DNA of 64,000 bases from Pseudorhodoplanes sp. (GCA_019187085.1 JABARS010000019.1:1-64000); one strand, 5' to 3'; shown: positions 54,311 to 63,778, counted from the stretch's first letter. Numbers and translations: made by a program. The notes: generated by a model not told the origin, from the letters alone.

Positions 54311-54694
54311 TTACTTCTTCTTGCCGGAAGCGTCGAACTGCTTGAGGTACGCGATGAGATCCTGTGTGCGCTTCTCGTCTTTGAGGCCCGCATAGACCAT
54401 CTTCGTTCCGGGGATCTTGGCGCGGGGGTCGCGGATATATTCGGCGAACACGGCCTCGTCCCAGGTGATGCCGGAATTCTTGTTTGCCTCGCTGTAATTG
54501 TAGCCTCCCACCGTCCCCGATTTGCGGCCGAACAAACCGTTGAGGACCGGACCCACGACGTTCTTTGCGGTCTCGCCCACCTGATGGCAGGGGCGGCAGA
54601 CGGCAAAGACCTTTTCTCCGGCGGCGGCATCTTGCGCCTGTGCCTGGGCGGCGAATGCAGTGACGGCAATGGCGGCGATCAGCAGTGTCTTCAT
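54311..54694 (-). CDS. Cytochrome c2-type electron carrier, second copy
   Basis: 127 residues: signal peptide (about 1-20, ending AQAQD), heme motif CRPCH and axial methionine in GTKMVYAG. It shares GPVLNGL-GRKSGT and GYNYSEANK with the cytochrome encoded at 19097-19483, so the two are recent paralogues. Unlike that gene I see no FNR box upstream. It may serve respiration or the sulfur-oxidising enzymes encoded to its right. Confidence 0.86.
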   Translation of the reverse strand: MKTLLIAAIAVTAFAAQAQAQDAAAGEKVFAVCRPCHQVGETAKNVVGPVLNGLFGRKSGTVGGYNYSEANKNSGITWDEAVFAEYIRDPRAKIPGTKMVYAGLKDEKRTQDLIAYLKQFDASGKKK

Positions 54695-55456
54695 AGCTTC
54701 CTCGGGACGTGGTGGGGTTAAAGGGGAATGTAACGGTCGGTGGTGCCGCGGCGTTCCATGCCGTCACGGCGCGGCCGTGTATCGCAGGAGCGATGCCGGG
54801 CTGCCCGGCGGGAGGGGAGCCGCTTGGGCGACGATCTGCGGGGGGCGATGGCCCGGCCGCAATATCGATCGCTGGCGGGCTGTCGTGCCCGGTGCGCCGG
54901 CAGGGTCGGGATATTGGTCAAAAGGTCACAGTCGGTCATCGGTCGCCCGGCGATATCGTCAGCCGCATCGCTATCAGAGCCGGGGTTTGGCCCCAAGCCG
55001 GGGTGCCGGTCAAGCCCGGTCGGCTATTCGGCTTCCCTTGCCCATCGGCTCTATTCTGGCCGTTTTCGGATAGTGGCAGGATGGGTGGCGGCATATTGCA
55101 GCGCATGCGCATGTTTGATCGGCGGTTATCCGGCAGTGCAGCAATCGGAGCGCAATAATCTTTTCTCATCGGCGGACGGCGCGTGATCGCCGTTTCAACG
55201 AAAAGGCGCAACGTAAAAGCCGCTTCTTATTTCTCCATCGGCATTGACCGCCGCGGATAAGTCTGGCGAAGTCGTCCAACCCGATGCCGACGATGCCGCG
55301 GGATTTGGCGAGCAGGTTGCGCTGCAATGCCAAAGTGTCGCGAAGCGCACGCGCAATTCCAACTCCGCGTGACTTCAATGTCGCGATATAATAAACTTCA
55401 TCTGTAGAAATGATCTCTACAGAAGTCTGGTGCCCTTTCCTAGGCCGAGAGGCTTC
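54695..55456. other. 762-bp gap with no recognised gene
   Basis: Between the cytochrome c2 gene and fccA several short open frames exist on both strands but none has a recognisable domain, good ribosome site or codon pattern like its neighbours. A basic 70-residue frame on the minus strand (55166-55378) cannot be excluded as a small gene. The last 60 bp contain the inverted repeat described separately. Confidence 0.4.
55402..55422. promoter_or_regulatory. Operator candidate before fccAB
   Basis: Perfect 7-bp inverted repeat CTGTAGA / TCTACAG with a 7-bp spacer, 35-55 bp before the fccA start codon, in an AT-rich stretch. The spacing suits an ArsR- or TetR-type repressor near the promoter. 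The regulator is unknown. Confidence 0.5.
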
Positions 55457-55837
55457 ATGTCAAAATTCAACACCCAAAACAGAGTTCCGTGTGGTCTCAG
55501 CCCGTCGATTGCGACGATGCTGGGTTTCGCCCTGACTTTGATCGCAGTGCAGCCCGTCGCCGCACAATCACCCTCCGATATCACGACGCTCGCCGGTTCC
55601 TGTGCCAATTGTCACGGCACCGACGGCCGCTCGCCCGGCCCGATCGTCTCGATCGCCGGCCGGCCCGAGACGTTGCTCCTTTCGCAGCTCAAGGCGTTTA
55701 AATCCGATACGCCGCCTCCGGGGACTACGATCATGAACCGGATTGCGAAAGGCTATACGGACGAGCAGATTGGTGCGCTCGCCAAGCATTTCGCGGCGAT
55801 CAGTGCAAACGAACCGACGAAGAAGAGGCGCAAGTGA
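55457..55837 (+). CDS. fccA: Cytochrome subunit of flavocytochrome c sulfide dehydrogenase
   Basis: 126 residues: signal peptide (about 1-36, ending PVAAQS), then a single class I cytochrome c domain with CANCH and later methionine in TTIMNRIAKGY. It accepts electrons from the flavin subunit encoded by the next gene, which it overlaps by 4 bp. AGAGG precedes the ATG at 55457. The same pair is named soxE/soxF in some sox clusters; one heme rather than two matches the shorter forms. Confidence 0.82.
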   Translation: MSKFNTQNRVPCGLSPSIATMLGFALTLIAVQPVAAQSPSDITTLAGSCANCHGTDGRSPGPIVSIAGRPETLLLSQLKAFKSDTPPPGTTIMNRIAKGYTDEQIGALAKHFAAISANEPTKKRRK

Positions 55838-57135
55838 CCAGCGCAGAGACAAAGTTTTCGCGGCGGCAAGCCCTTGCGATGCTCGGCGGGGTGGGCGCGA
55901 CTGCATTCTCGTTTTCCACGCCGGCGATCGCGCAGCGATCCGCGGGCCGCGTCGTCGTGGTCGGCGGCGGCTTCGGCGGTGCGACCGCTGCCCGTTATCT
56001 CAAGCGCGGCAATCCAAATCTCAACGTGACGCTGCTCGATCCGGCGCGGCGTTTCTATACCTGTCCGTTCACCAACCTGCATTTCGGCGGGCTACGCACC
56101 TTCGAGCAGCAGGGCCACGGCTTCGACGATCTGCGCCGCATCGGCGTCCAGATCGTACATGAGCGGGCGAACGACGTGGACGCCAAGGGCAAGACAGTGA
56201 CGCTCTCCGGCGGCAGGAAGCTTCCTTATGACCGGCTGGTTCTGTCGCCCGGCATCGACTTCCGTTGGGGTGCGCTCGAAGGTTACGACCAGGCTGCAGC
56301 GGAGCTCGCCCCGCACGCCTGGCAGGCCGGACCTCAGACGGTGCTGCTCAAGAAGCAGCTTGAAGCGATGGAGGACGGCGGCCTGTTCATCCTGGTCGCG
56401 CCGGACAATCCCTTCCGTTGTCCGCCCGGACCGTATGAACGTGCCAGCATGGTCGCGCACTATCTCAAGACGCGGAAGCCGAAATCGAAGCTCCTGATTC
56501 TCGACGCCAAGGATAATTTCTCCAAGCAGGGCCTGTTTCAGGACGGTTGGAAGAAGTTCTACGCCGACATCATCGAATGGGTGCCGCGCTCCAAGGACGG
56601 CAAGGTGGCGAAGGTCGATGCGAAGGCGCGCGAGGTTGAGACGGAGTTCGGCAAGAAGCACAAGGCTGCGGTGCTCAACGTCGTGCCGCCGCAGAAAGCC
56701 GGCTTCATCGCCGAGCGTGCCGGCGTGACCAACGCAGGCGGCTGGGTGCCGGTGAAGCCGCAAACGTTCGAATCTGCGCAGGTCGCCGATGTCTATGTGG
56801 TCGGCGACGCCACGATTGCGGCGCCGATGCCGAAGTCCGGCTTCTGCGCCAATGCGCAGGGCAAGGTTGCTGCGGCCGCGATTGTCGCCTCTCTGGCAGG
56901 CCGCGAAGCGCCGCGGGCGTCCTGGGCCAACACCTGCTACAGCCTGATCGCGCCCAATTACGGCATCTCGGTCGCAGGCGTCTACGAGGTGGCGGACGGC
57001 AAGATCGTCGAGATCAAAGGCGGCGGTGTCAGCCCGCGCGAAGCCTCCGACGAGTTCCGCAAGCTAGAGGCCGAATATGGCGTCGGCTGGTACAATGCGA
57101 TCACGCAAGACACGTGGGGTTCGAAGCCTGCGTAA
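55834..57135 (+). CDS. fccB: Flavocytochrome c sulfide dehydrogenase, flavin subunit
   Basis: 433 residues with a twin-arginine signal (SRRQALAMLGG...ATAFSFSTPAIA, residues 8-29) and an FAD-binding GGGFGG motif. The redox-active cysteine pair of the family is present: YTCPFTN (about residue 74) and ANTCYSL (about residue 369). A C-terminal FCSD-type domain follows. It oxidises sulfide to polysulfide or sulfur in the periplasm and reduces FccA. GTG start overlaps the fccA stop. A terminator follows. Confidence 0.88.
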   Translation: MTSAETKFSRRQALAMLGGVGATAFSFSTPAIAQRSAGRVVVVGGGFGGATAARYLKRGNPNLNVTLLDPARRFYTCPFTNLHFGGLRTFEQQGHGFDDLRRIGVQIVHERANDVDAKGKTVTLSGGRKLPYDRLVLSPGIDFRWGALEGYDQAAAELAPHAWQAGPQTVLLKKQLEAMEDGGLFILVAPDNPFRCPPGPYERASMVAHYLKTRKPKSKLLILDAKDNFSKQGLFQDGWKKFYADIIEWVPRSKDGKVAKVDAKAREVETEFGKKHKAAVLNVVPPQKAGFIAERAGVTNAGGWVPVKPQTFESAQVADVYVVGDATIAAPMPKSGFCANAQGKVAAAAIVASLAGREAPRASWANTCYSLIAPNYGISVAGVYEVADGKIVEIKGGGVSPREASDEFRKLEAEYGVGWYNAITQDTWGSKPA

Positions 57136-57164
57136 GCCTTTTCTGCTCTTGCATGCGATTTTGG

Positions 57165-57189
57165 AACGGCGGGCATCGGACCCGCCGTT
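57165..57189 (+). terminator. Intrinsic terminator after fccAB
   Basis: Perfect 9-bp stem AACGGCGGG / CCCGCCGTT with a 7-nt loop followed by CTTCTTTT, 30 bp after the fccB stop. It is the clearest rho-independent terminator in the window and separates fccAB from the convergent sox genes. Confidence 0.8.
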
Positions 57190-57256
57190 CTTCTTTTATG
57201 CGGTTATGTCAGATCGATCTGTCGTCCGCCGACTTTGACGCAGCGGACCACGCGCA

Positions 57257-57964
57257 TCATTCCACTTTAGGGCTTTTCCCGGTCTCCGGCGTGACGTCGA
57301 TGATCTGCGCCCGTCCGGTGATCTTCGCCTCATCGGGCACGCAATTCGTCATGCAGGGTGTCTTGCGCCAGAATTCCTTTTCCGTGCTCTCGCGGTCGTC
57401 GTCGATGAAATTGGGCTGGTTGGGAAGCCTGATCGACATGAAATTGCGTTCGTTCAGTTCAAAGCGCTCGTCCCTGATTACGTCGTTCAGGTAAAGGACA
57501 TAGGCGGTGATGGCGTAAAGCTCGTTGTTGGTCAGCGACTGGGCTGCCCCGAAAGGCATGGCGCGCCGGATATAATCGATGAGCGTTGACGCGTAGGGCC
57601 AGTAGGACCCCACCGACCTGACCGGATCGTGACCCTTGAGAGTGCCGTTGCCGCCGCTCAGGATCGGCCAGCGACCGGCGCTTTCGCCGAACTCGCCGTG
57701 GCAGGACGCGCAGCGCTCCACATAAAGCGGCTCGCCCTGCTTGACCGTGCCCTTGCCGACCGGGAGACCGCGCCCGTCCGGGCGGACGCTGATGTTCCAA
57801 CCTTCGATCTCCTTCGCCGTGGCCTCCCGGCCGATGCCGGTTTTCTTTGCGGCCGGCGGCGCAGCCTTTTTCCCGTCCTGCCGCGGAGCGGAAAATCCGT
57901 GTTCCGTCGTCAGCACAAGCAAGGCTGCGAACGAGAGAGCAAGCGCCTTAAGACACTTCGACAT
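57257..57964 (-). CDS. soxD: SoxD cytochrome c subunit of sulfur dehydrogenase
   Basis: 235 residues: signal peptide (about 1-25), proline/lysine-rich linker and one cytochrome c domain with CASCHGEFGE; the C-terminal segment has the conserved PCMTNC motif. It is the electron-accepting partner of SoxC. Only one heme motif is present, so it is shorter than the diheme SoxD of Paracoccus. It overlaps soxC by 17 bp, ensuring coupled synthesis. Confidence 0.87.
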   Translation of the reverse strand: MSKCLKALALSFAALLVLTTEHGFSAPRQDGKKAAPPAAKKTGIGREATAKEIEGWNISVRPDGRGLPVGKGTVKQGEPLYVERCASCHGEFGESAGRWPILSGGNGTLKGHDPVRSVGSYWPYASTLIDYIRRAMPFGAAQSLTNNELYAITAYVLYLNDVIRDERFELNERNFMSIRLPNQPNFIDDDRESTEKEFWRKTPCMTNCVPDEAKITGRAQIIDVTPETGKSPKVE

Positions 57965-59234
57965 TCTCGACCTCGCCGTTCTTGTGCACGTGCCAGGTCT
58001 GCACGCCGTTATTGTGGTAAACTGAGTTGACGCCGCGAAGCTTGCGCAGTTCGTTCTTTGTCGGCTGCACGTATCCGGTCTCGTCGATCGCGCGCGATTG
58101 CAGCAGCAATTCGCGGCCGTCCCAGTCGAACTCGTAATAGAACCGCGTCAGCGCCTTGTCCCAGGCCGGACCGTCGATACGCGCGGGCCGCCAGTTGCGC
58201 CCGCCGTCGAGCGAGACGTCGACGCGGGATATCTTGCCGCGGCCGGACCAGGCGATCCCGGACAGGATTGTGAAGCCGGACTTGTGCCGCAGCGGTGCCT
58301 GCGGGCTCGGATTGGTGATGACCGATTTGGCGTCCATCACGAACGTGAAACGCCGCGCAATCCCATTCTCCAGGAGGTCGGTATATTTCGAGGTTTCCTC
58401 GCGGTGATGCCAGGGCTGATCGCCGACCTCGATGCGGCGCAGCCATTTGACCCACATATTGGCTTCCCAACCCGGCAGCACGACGCGCGCCGGATAGCCG
58501 TGCTCGGGGTAGAGCATTTCCCCGTTCATGCGATAGGCGATCAGCGCATCGTCAAGCGCTTTCTGCAGCGGCAGGGAGCGCGTCATGGCGGCGGCGTCGC
58601 CGCCTTCGAGCAGCAGCCACTTCGCTTTCGGCTTGAGGCCGGCTTCGTCGAGCAGAGTCTTGAGTGTGACGCCGGTATACATGACGCAATGAACCATGCC
58701 GTGCGTATACTGGCAGCCGTTGAGCTGTGCGCCGCGCCATTCCATTCCCGAATTTGCAGCACATTCGCAGAAGTGGATGCGGTTGACCCGCGGGAAGCGC
58801 TTGAGGTCGTCGAGCGTGAAGATCAGCGGCTTGTCGACCAGTCCATGGATGATCAGCCGGTAATCGGCGGGGTCGATCTCGGCGATGCCGGAATGATGGC
58901 GCTCGAAGCCAAGACCGTTGGGCGTAATGACGCCATCCAGCTCGTGCAGGGGCGTGAAGCTGACGGAGCTCTCGCGCGAGGCCGTCAGCCACTCCACGTC
59001 GCGCCGGATCACATGGGCTTCGTGCTTCGACGGCTTGCCGTAGGCGCGCACGGCGACGCCGTCTCCGAGGTTGCGCGTCCAGTCCGGAACGTTGGGCGGC
59101 TGGTTCGCCGGATTACCGGCGTCGGCAAGGGCGGACCGGCCGAGCGCGGCAGCGCCACCGGCCGCGAGAGCGGCGCGCAGCACGGTGCGGCGCGATGCGG
59201 CGGGTTTGTCCTTGTGACGATCCGTCCCGGCCAT
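57948..59234 (-). CDS. soxC: SoxC sulfane dehydrogenase, molybdenum subunit
   Basis: 428 residues with a twin-arginine signal (SRRTVLRAALAAGG, R15/R16). The sulfite-oxidase-type Mo-cofactor domain contains FCECAANSGMEW, where C158 is the likely Mo ligand, and a C-terminal dimerisation domain follows. With SoxD it oxidises the sulfane sulfur bound to SoxY, yielding six further electrons per thiosulfate. Its presence predicts complete oxidation of thiosulfate to sulfate without sulfur globules. Confidence 0.92.
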   Translation of the reverse strand: MAGTDRHKDKPAASRRTVLRAALAAGGAAALGRSALADAGNPANQPPNVPDWTRNLGDGVAVRAYGKPSKHEAHVIRRDVEWLTASRESSVSFTPLHELDGVITPNGLGFERHHSGIAEIDPADYRLIIHGLVDKPLIFTLDDLKRFPRVNRIHFCECAANSGMEWRGAQLNGCQYTHGMVHCVMYTGVTLKTLLDEAGLKPKAKWLLLEGGDAAAMTRSLPLQKALDDALIAYRMNGEMLYPEHGYPARVVLPGWEANMWVKWLRRIEVGDQPWHHREETSKYTDLLENGIARRFTFVMDAKSVITNPSPQAPLRHKSGFTILSGIAWSGRGKISRVDVSLDGGRNWRPARIDGPAWDKALTRFYYEFDWDGRELLLQSRAIDETGYVQPTKNELRKLRGVNSVYHNNGVQTWHVHKNGEVENVEVS

Positions 59235-59312
59235 GTCGTCCGCTCCCTGAAACTGTCTTTGGTTCCGGCGGGAAAATTATGCAAAAAATTGCATGTGTTG
59301 GCAAAAATTTTT

Positions 59313-60995
59313 TTACTTCTGCAGAACGCGGATGCGGGACGTCGGCGAGGCCGTCACGACGCGCTTTTTCTCGATATGCCGCATCACAACATCCCAGACC
59401 GGAGGTCCTTCCGTGCCTTCGTTGACGCTGGCCCAGCCGGTCACGAGATAATCGCGCGCCGGCTCGAGCGGCTTGCCGGTGCGCGTCACCATCAGGTCGG
59501 AAAGCCGGCTGCCGATCGGCTTGTCGACATCGATCGTGTACGACATGCCGCCGACCCGGACCATGTCGCCCCCCTGTTGATAATAGGGGTCGGGGTTGAA
59601 GAGGTTGTCGGCGACGTCTTCCAGGATTTCCTTCAGGCGCGCGCCGCTCATGGTCATGCGGTAGGTGGCCGGGTAGGTAATGGCGGTGGCGTTGTAGATA
59701 TCCTCGCGCGTGATGCCCTGCCCGGGCAGGAGCGAGGTTCCCCAGCGGAACCCCGGCGACAATGCAATCTCGGCATCGCGTTCCGACAATAGGGCGTCGC
59801 AGATGATGTCGTCGAGCGTGCCGTTGAAATTGCCGCGCCGATAGAGAAGCGATTCGGTCTTCCCGATTGTCTCGCCGAGCATCGCTTCGTGGGGCGCGCG
59901 TATCCTGCTGACCGTGGCCGCCATCTCCGCGTCGGCGGGGATTATGTCCGAGAAAACCGGAATAAGCTTGAAACGATAACCTTTGACCTGTCTGTCGCGG
60001 ATATCGAGATCGAGGCGCGACACGAACTTGCCGTGACACCCGGAGGCGATCAGCAGGGTCTTGCCGACCTTGACCGCCTCCGGCAGCGCGTCGTGGGTAT
60101 GCGCGGTCAGGATCACGTCGATCCCCGAAACGCGCGATGCGAGCTTGCGGTCGACGTCGAAGCCGTTATGCGACAGCAGCACCACGAGGTCCGCGCCGCC
60201 GTTGCGTGCCTTCGTCACGTTGGCGCGCAATTCGTCCTCGCGAATGCCGAACGACCAGTTCGGGATCATCCATCGCGGATTGGCGATCGGTGTGTAGGGG
60301 AACGCCTGGCCGATGACCGCGATCCGCACGCCGCCGCGATCGAAGGTGCTCATCGCCTCGAACGCCGGCTCGTTCCATTCCGTGTCGCGAATATTCTGGG
60401 CGAGGAACTTGAAACCGAGCTTCTCGATCAGTTCCTTGACCCGCTCGGCGCCGAGCGTGAATTCCCAATGGCCGGTCATGGCGTCCGGTTTCAGCAAGGC
60501 CAGGCAATCGACCATGTCCTGACCCTTGGTGATCAAGGACGTGTAGCTGTTCTGCCAGGTGTCGCCGCCGTCAAGGAGCAGCACCCGGTCGCCGCGTTCC
60601 GCCCGCACCGCCTTGACGATGGTCGCGATCCGGTCGAGGCCGCCCAGGCGGCCATAGCTCTTCGCCAGGGCGGCGAAGTCCTCCGACGACAGGGCATAGG
60701 CGGACGGGGAACCTGGAGCGATCCTGTAATGATCGAGCAGCACACGCCCGGAAATATGCGGCACCAGCCCTTTGGCGTCGCCGACGCCGATATTGATCGC
60801 GGGCTCGCGGAACAGGAGCGGCCGGAGCTGGCCGTGCAGGTCGGCGATGTGCAGGAGCGTGACGTTGCCGGTCGCCTCGAAGCGCAGGAGTTCGGCCTGC
60901 GTCAGCCGCTGTTGCGCGAAGGCCTGCGACCAGCCGCCCGGCACAAATGCCGCGGTCGCGGCGGCAACCTGCAGGAAGTCACGTCTGGATAACAT
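59313..60995 (-). CDS. soxB: SoxB thiosulfohydrolase
   Basis: 560 residues: twin-arginine signal (LSRRDFLQVAAA), then a calcineurin-like metallohydrolase with Mn-site motifs IADLHGQL, DGGDTW, GHWEFTLG, LSHNGFDVD and TAHTHD, and a 5'-nucleotidase-type C-terminal domain. It hydrolyses the terminal sulfonate from SoxY-bound thiosulfate. It lies between soxZ (83 bp) and soxC (78 bp) in the leftward operon. The short palindrome TGCAAAAAATTGCA (59280-59293) sits before soxC. Confidence 0.94.
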   Translation of the reverse strand: MLSRRDFLQVAAATAAFVPGGWSQAFAQQRLTQAELLRFEATGNVTLLHIADLHGQLRPLLFREPAINIGVGDAKGLVPHISGRVLLDHYRIAPGSPSAYALSSEDFAALAKSYGRLGGLDRIATIVKAVRAERGDRVLLLDGGDTWQNSYTSLITKGQDMVDCLALLKPDAMTGHWEFTLGAERVKELIEKLGFKFLAQNIRDTEWNEPAFEAMSTFDRGGVRIAVIGQAFPYTPIANPRWMIPNWSFGIREDELRANVTKARNGGADLVVLLSHNGFDVDRKLASRVSGIDVILTAHTHDALPEAVKVGKTLLIASGCHGKFVSRLDLDIRDRQVKGYRFKLIPVFSDIIPADAEMAATVSRIRAPHEAMLGETIGKTESLLYRRGNFNGTLDDIICDALLSERDAEIALSPGFRWGTSLLPGQGITREDIYNATAITYPATYRMTMSGARLKEILEDVADNLFNPDPYYQQGGDMVRVGGMSYTIDVDKPIGSRLSDLMVTRTGKPLEPARDYLVTGWASVNEGTEGPPVWDVVMRHIEKKRVVTASPTSRIRVLQK

Positions 60996-61078
60996 TCAGC
61001 CCCTCCACAAAATCCATGCGGACTTGCGGAATTGATCCTTATCTTTGCAAAGCGTGGGCGTCGGCCGGCGCGGTGCAC

Positions 61079-61405
61079 TCAGATGACCGTGATGTTGTCC
61101 TCGCCGACGATTTTCGTGCCGTCGTCGTCGACCCAGGTGAGCACGACCGGCCCCGATTCCTGCGCCTTGAACTTGAACTGGATATAGGGATTGGCCGAGA
61201 CCGCCGGTTCGAAATCCGCCGAAAACACTTCCTTGCCGTTCACCGTGCAGGTGAACTTGTTCAGTATCTTGCGCGGGATGGTCTTGCCGTCGCGATCCTT
61301 GCGCTGGCCGCTTTCCATGATGTGCTGGACCAGCGCCTTCACCTCGACGAGCTCGCCTTTCTTGGCTTCTTTCTTGTCCAGCTTGATCCGGGGTTTCACC
61401 GACAT
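61079..61405 (-). CDS. soxZ: SoxZ carrier subunit
   Basis: 108 residues, all-beta SoxZ family: PRIKLDKKEAKKGE at the N-terminus, the HIMESGQRKDRDGKTIPR loop and WVDDDG near the C-terminus. It has no signal of its own and is co-exported with SoxY as a SoxYZ dimer through the Tat system. It follows soxY by 22 bp. Confidence 0.93.
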   Translation of the reverse strand: MSVKPRIKLDKKEAKKGELVEVKALVQHIMESGQRKDRDGKTIPRKILNKFTCTVNGKEVFSADFEPAVSANPYIQFKFKAQESGPVVLTWVDDDGTKIVGEDNITVI

Positions 61406-61427
61406 TGAATGCTCTCCTGAAATCTGG

Positions 61428-61886
61428 TCAGCCGCCGCAGCCGCCGATCGTGACCTTCACGGCCTTCGTCGCCGTAAAGAAGCTGCCATCGTTCATCTTG
61501 GCGACGGCAATGATGTTCTGGGAGGTGGCGAGCCGAATGCGCGTGTTCGCCTCGGCAACGCCGCTAGCCGGCGAGAAATGGAAGACTGCGACGCCGGCGC
61601 GCGGATTGCCGTCGGTCACGACCAGCACGTCGGAGACGTAGGACTCCGTCGTCATCGGGCTTTCGACGGCCACGGTCATGGGAACCGTATTTCCGTTTTC
61701 CGCGATCTCGGGCAGGTCGAGCTTCACCTTGCCGGTCGTCGGCGTCTTGCCGCCGGTGAATTTGGCAATGACTTCCTCGACGTCGTTCTTGGCGTGGGCC
61801 GGGCCGCCCGGAATGCCGAGCGCCGCGATGGCGGCGACACCTGCTCCCCACGTCAGCACCTGGCGGCGATCGAAGCTTCGCTTCAT
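61428..61886 (-). CDS. soxY: SoxY sulfur carrier protein
   Basis: 152 residues: twin-arginine signal (FDRRQVLTWGAGVAAIAALG), immunoglobulin-like domain and the C-terminal GGCGG swinging arm whose cysteine carries the sulfur intermediates. AGGAGG precedes the ATG at 61886. First gene of the leftward soxYZBCD operon, divergent from soxAX. Confidence 0.94.
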   Translation of the reverse strand: MKRSFDRRQVLTWGAGVAAIAALGIPGGPAHAKNDVEEVIAKFTGGKTPTTGKVKLDLPEIAENGNTVPMTVAVESPMTTESYVSDVLVVTDGNPRAGVAVFHFSPASGVAEANTRIRLATSQNIIAVAKMNDGSFFTATKAVKVTIGGCGG

Positions 61887-62269
61887 GTTAAAACCTCCTG
61901 AAGCCGTACGACGGCGATCCAACCCGTTTGCAGCGGAAAGCGCAATAAAAATAGGTGAGGACACGGTGGTTTGACCAGCCCTCGCCCCATTGCCGTCTTG
62001 TCGCAACCGATTGTTGCTGCGCTTCCCCGCCCGCGTGGACCGCGAGACATATTCGTATCTTTGTATTTGTTTAGTCGATATTCCCGTTACGCGCAACGCA
62101 TATCGCTGGCCCGAATTTGGTCTTCCCATCCGCCCGCGGGCATGTATTGTTTTGTCGCGCTCAAATGTTTCCTGCTTCTGTATGCATCGCATGATTGAGC
62201 GTCACGCCGCAGATGCTTCCAAGAAGCGGCGAGCAAGAAGAATAATTTTGTTCAGGGGAGGACGGGCCG
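61887..62269. promoter_or_regulatory. 383-bp divergent sox promoter region
   Basis: It separates soxY (leftward) and soxA (rightward) and contains no gene I recognise. The middle is AT-rich (ATATTCGTATCTTTGTATT near 62050), as expected for promoters. I could not define a SoxR-type operator; there is no FNR box. Confidence 0.5.
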
Positions 62270-63094
62270 GTGAAGAATTTCCTTCAAACTGCCTTTGCAG
62301 CGCTCTGTGCCGTCGCCGCAGTGACGGCCGCGCCTGCGCAGGACGCCGACACTGAGAAAGGGATCGAACGCTATCGGCAGATGCTGAAAGAGGATCCCTG
62401 GAGCAATCCGGGCCTGCTTGATGCCGATCGCGGCGAGGCATTGTGGAAAACCACACGCGGCCCGAAGAACGTTTCATTGGAAACCTGTGATCTCGGCAAG
62501 GGCGCCGGCAAGGTCGACGGCGTCTTTGCGGAACTGCCGCGTTTCTTCGCCGGTGCGAACCAAGTCATGGATCTGGAGACGCGGATTCTGTGGTGCATGG
62601 AGAAAATCCAGGGGTTCAATCGCGCCGACCTGATCAAGCGCCCGCATCCCGGCGGCGGTCAGCCGGTGAAGGAACTCGGCGCGATGGCGACCTATGTCGC
62701 CAGCAAGTCGAGCGGGATGAAGTACGCAGCCAGGCTCGACAAGCCGCAGGAAAAGGCGATGGTCGCGCTCGGCGATGAGCTCTTCCATCGCCGTTCCGGG
62801 CCGTTCGATTTTTCCTGCGCGACCTGCCATGCCGCCGAAGGTCTGCGCATCCGCCTGCAGGGTCTGCCGTATCTTGAAAGCCCGTCGGAGGCCAAGAAGG
62901 TCATCGGCGAATGGCCGGCCTACCGCGTGTCGTCGACCCACGTGATGACCATGCAGCACCGGCTTTACGACTGTTACTGGCAGATGCGCATGCCGGAGCT
63001 TCAGTTCGGCTCGGATGCTAGCGTTGCGCTGATCGCCTATCTCACCAAGAACGCCGAGGGCGGCGAGATTTCCGCCCCCGCGCTCAAGCGCTGA
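62270..63094 (+). CDS. soxA: SoxA, L-cysteine S-thiosulfotransferase diheme-family subunit
   Basis: 274 residues with signal peptide (about 1-24). Only the C-terminal heme motif CATCH is present; the N-terminal heme site is reduced to a cysteine (LETCDLG) that probably pairs with LWCME, as in monoheme SoxA. The active-site cysteine, which carries the persulfide, is in YDCYWQMR near residue 234. With SoxX it joins thiosulfate to the SoxY cysteine. GTG start after AGGGGAGG. Confidence 0.9.
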   Translation: MKNFLQTAFAALCAVAAVTAAPAQDADTEKGIERYRQMLKEDPWSNPGLLDADRGEALWKTTRGPKNVSLETCDLGKGAGKVDGVFAELPRFFAGANQVMDLETRILWCMEKIQGFNRADLIKRPHPGGGQPVKELGAMATYVASKSSGMKYAARLDKPQEKAMVALGDELFHRRSGPFDFSCATCHAAEGLRIRLQGLPYLESPSEAKKVIGEWPAYRVSSTHVMTMQHRLYDCYWQMRMPELQFGSDASVALIAYLTKNAEGGEISAPALKR

Positions 63095-63107
63095 GGAGAG
63101 GGCTGCC

Positions 63108-63734
63108 ATGAAGAAGCTTCTTGCACTGTCCGGGGCGGCGCTCCTCAGCGTGGTCGCCGCCGCCTATGCCCAGCAGAAAGCGGCCGTCGATCCGGCAAAG
63201 GTCGATGCGACCGTGAATGCCGCGTTTCCGGCCGCGCCGTCCGACTGGGCGCCGCGGCTCACACCGGACGAAACAATGCGGCAATGCTCGCAGACCCGCA
63301 ACAAGCCGGACAAGAAAACCGCCGACGCGATCGAAAAGCGGGAAAAGGCGGCAATCGAGTATCCGGCCGACGGCAATTTCATCGGCGACTGGAAAAAGGG
63401 CGAGGCGCTGGCGCAGAACGGCTACGGATTGCGCTTCTCGGACTATCCTCCGAGGCGCACGACCGGCGGTAATTGCTATGCCTGCCATCAATTGACCAAG
63501 AAGGAGGTCAGCTACGGAACGCTCGGACCGAGCCTCTTGGAATATGGCAAGCTGCGCGACTACAAGCCGGCAGCGGTCAAGGCGGCGTACGAGAAAATCT
63601 ACAATTCGCACGCCGCGCTTGCGTGCTCCAACATGCCGCGTTTCGGCGCGAACAAGATCCTGACCATCGACCAGATCAAGGACGCCGTCGCATTGCTGAT
63701 GAGTCCCGACAGTCCGGTCAACAAGGGACAATAG
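63108..63734 (+). CDS. soxX: SoxX cytochrome c subunit
   Basis: 208 residues: signal peptide (about 1-21), a lysine-rich insertion around 65-90 and a class I cytochrome domain with CYACH (near residue 124) and the axial methionine in SNMPRFG. It accepts electrons from SoxA. It is longer than the minimal SoxX; the extra N-terminal region includes the pair of residues DWAPRLTPDETMRQC common to this subgroup. 13 bp separate it from soxA. Confidence 0.9.
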   Translation: MKKLLALSGAALLSVVAAAYAQQKAAVDPAKVDATVNAAFPAAPSDWAPRLTPDETMRQCSQTRNKPDKKTADAIEKREKAAIEYPADGNFIGDWKKGEALAQNGYGLRFSDYPPRRTTGGNCYACHQLTKKEVSYGTLGPSLLEYGKLRDYKPAAVKAAYEKIYNSHAALACSNMPRFGANKILTIDQIKDAVALLMSPDSPVNKGQ

Positions 63735-63778
63735 CGGGCGCGGTGTCGAAGCGAGAGGCGGAGCCGGAGAGCTTTGTC

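Noticed and set aside
54709..55211. Several overlapping frames of 90-150 codons in the gap before fccA
   Set aside because: They overlap in conflicting frames on both strands, lack ribosome sites and show no domain; treated as non-coding.
58098..59792. Open frame of 564 codons on the plus strand
   Set aside because: Antisense to soxC and soxB, which have clear signatures; no ribosome site or domain.
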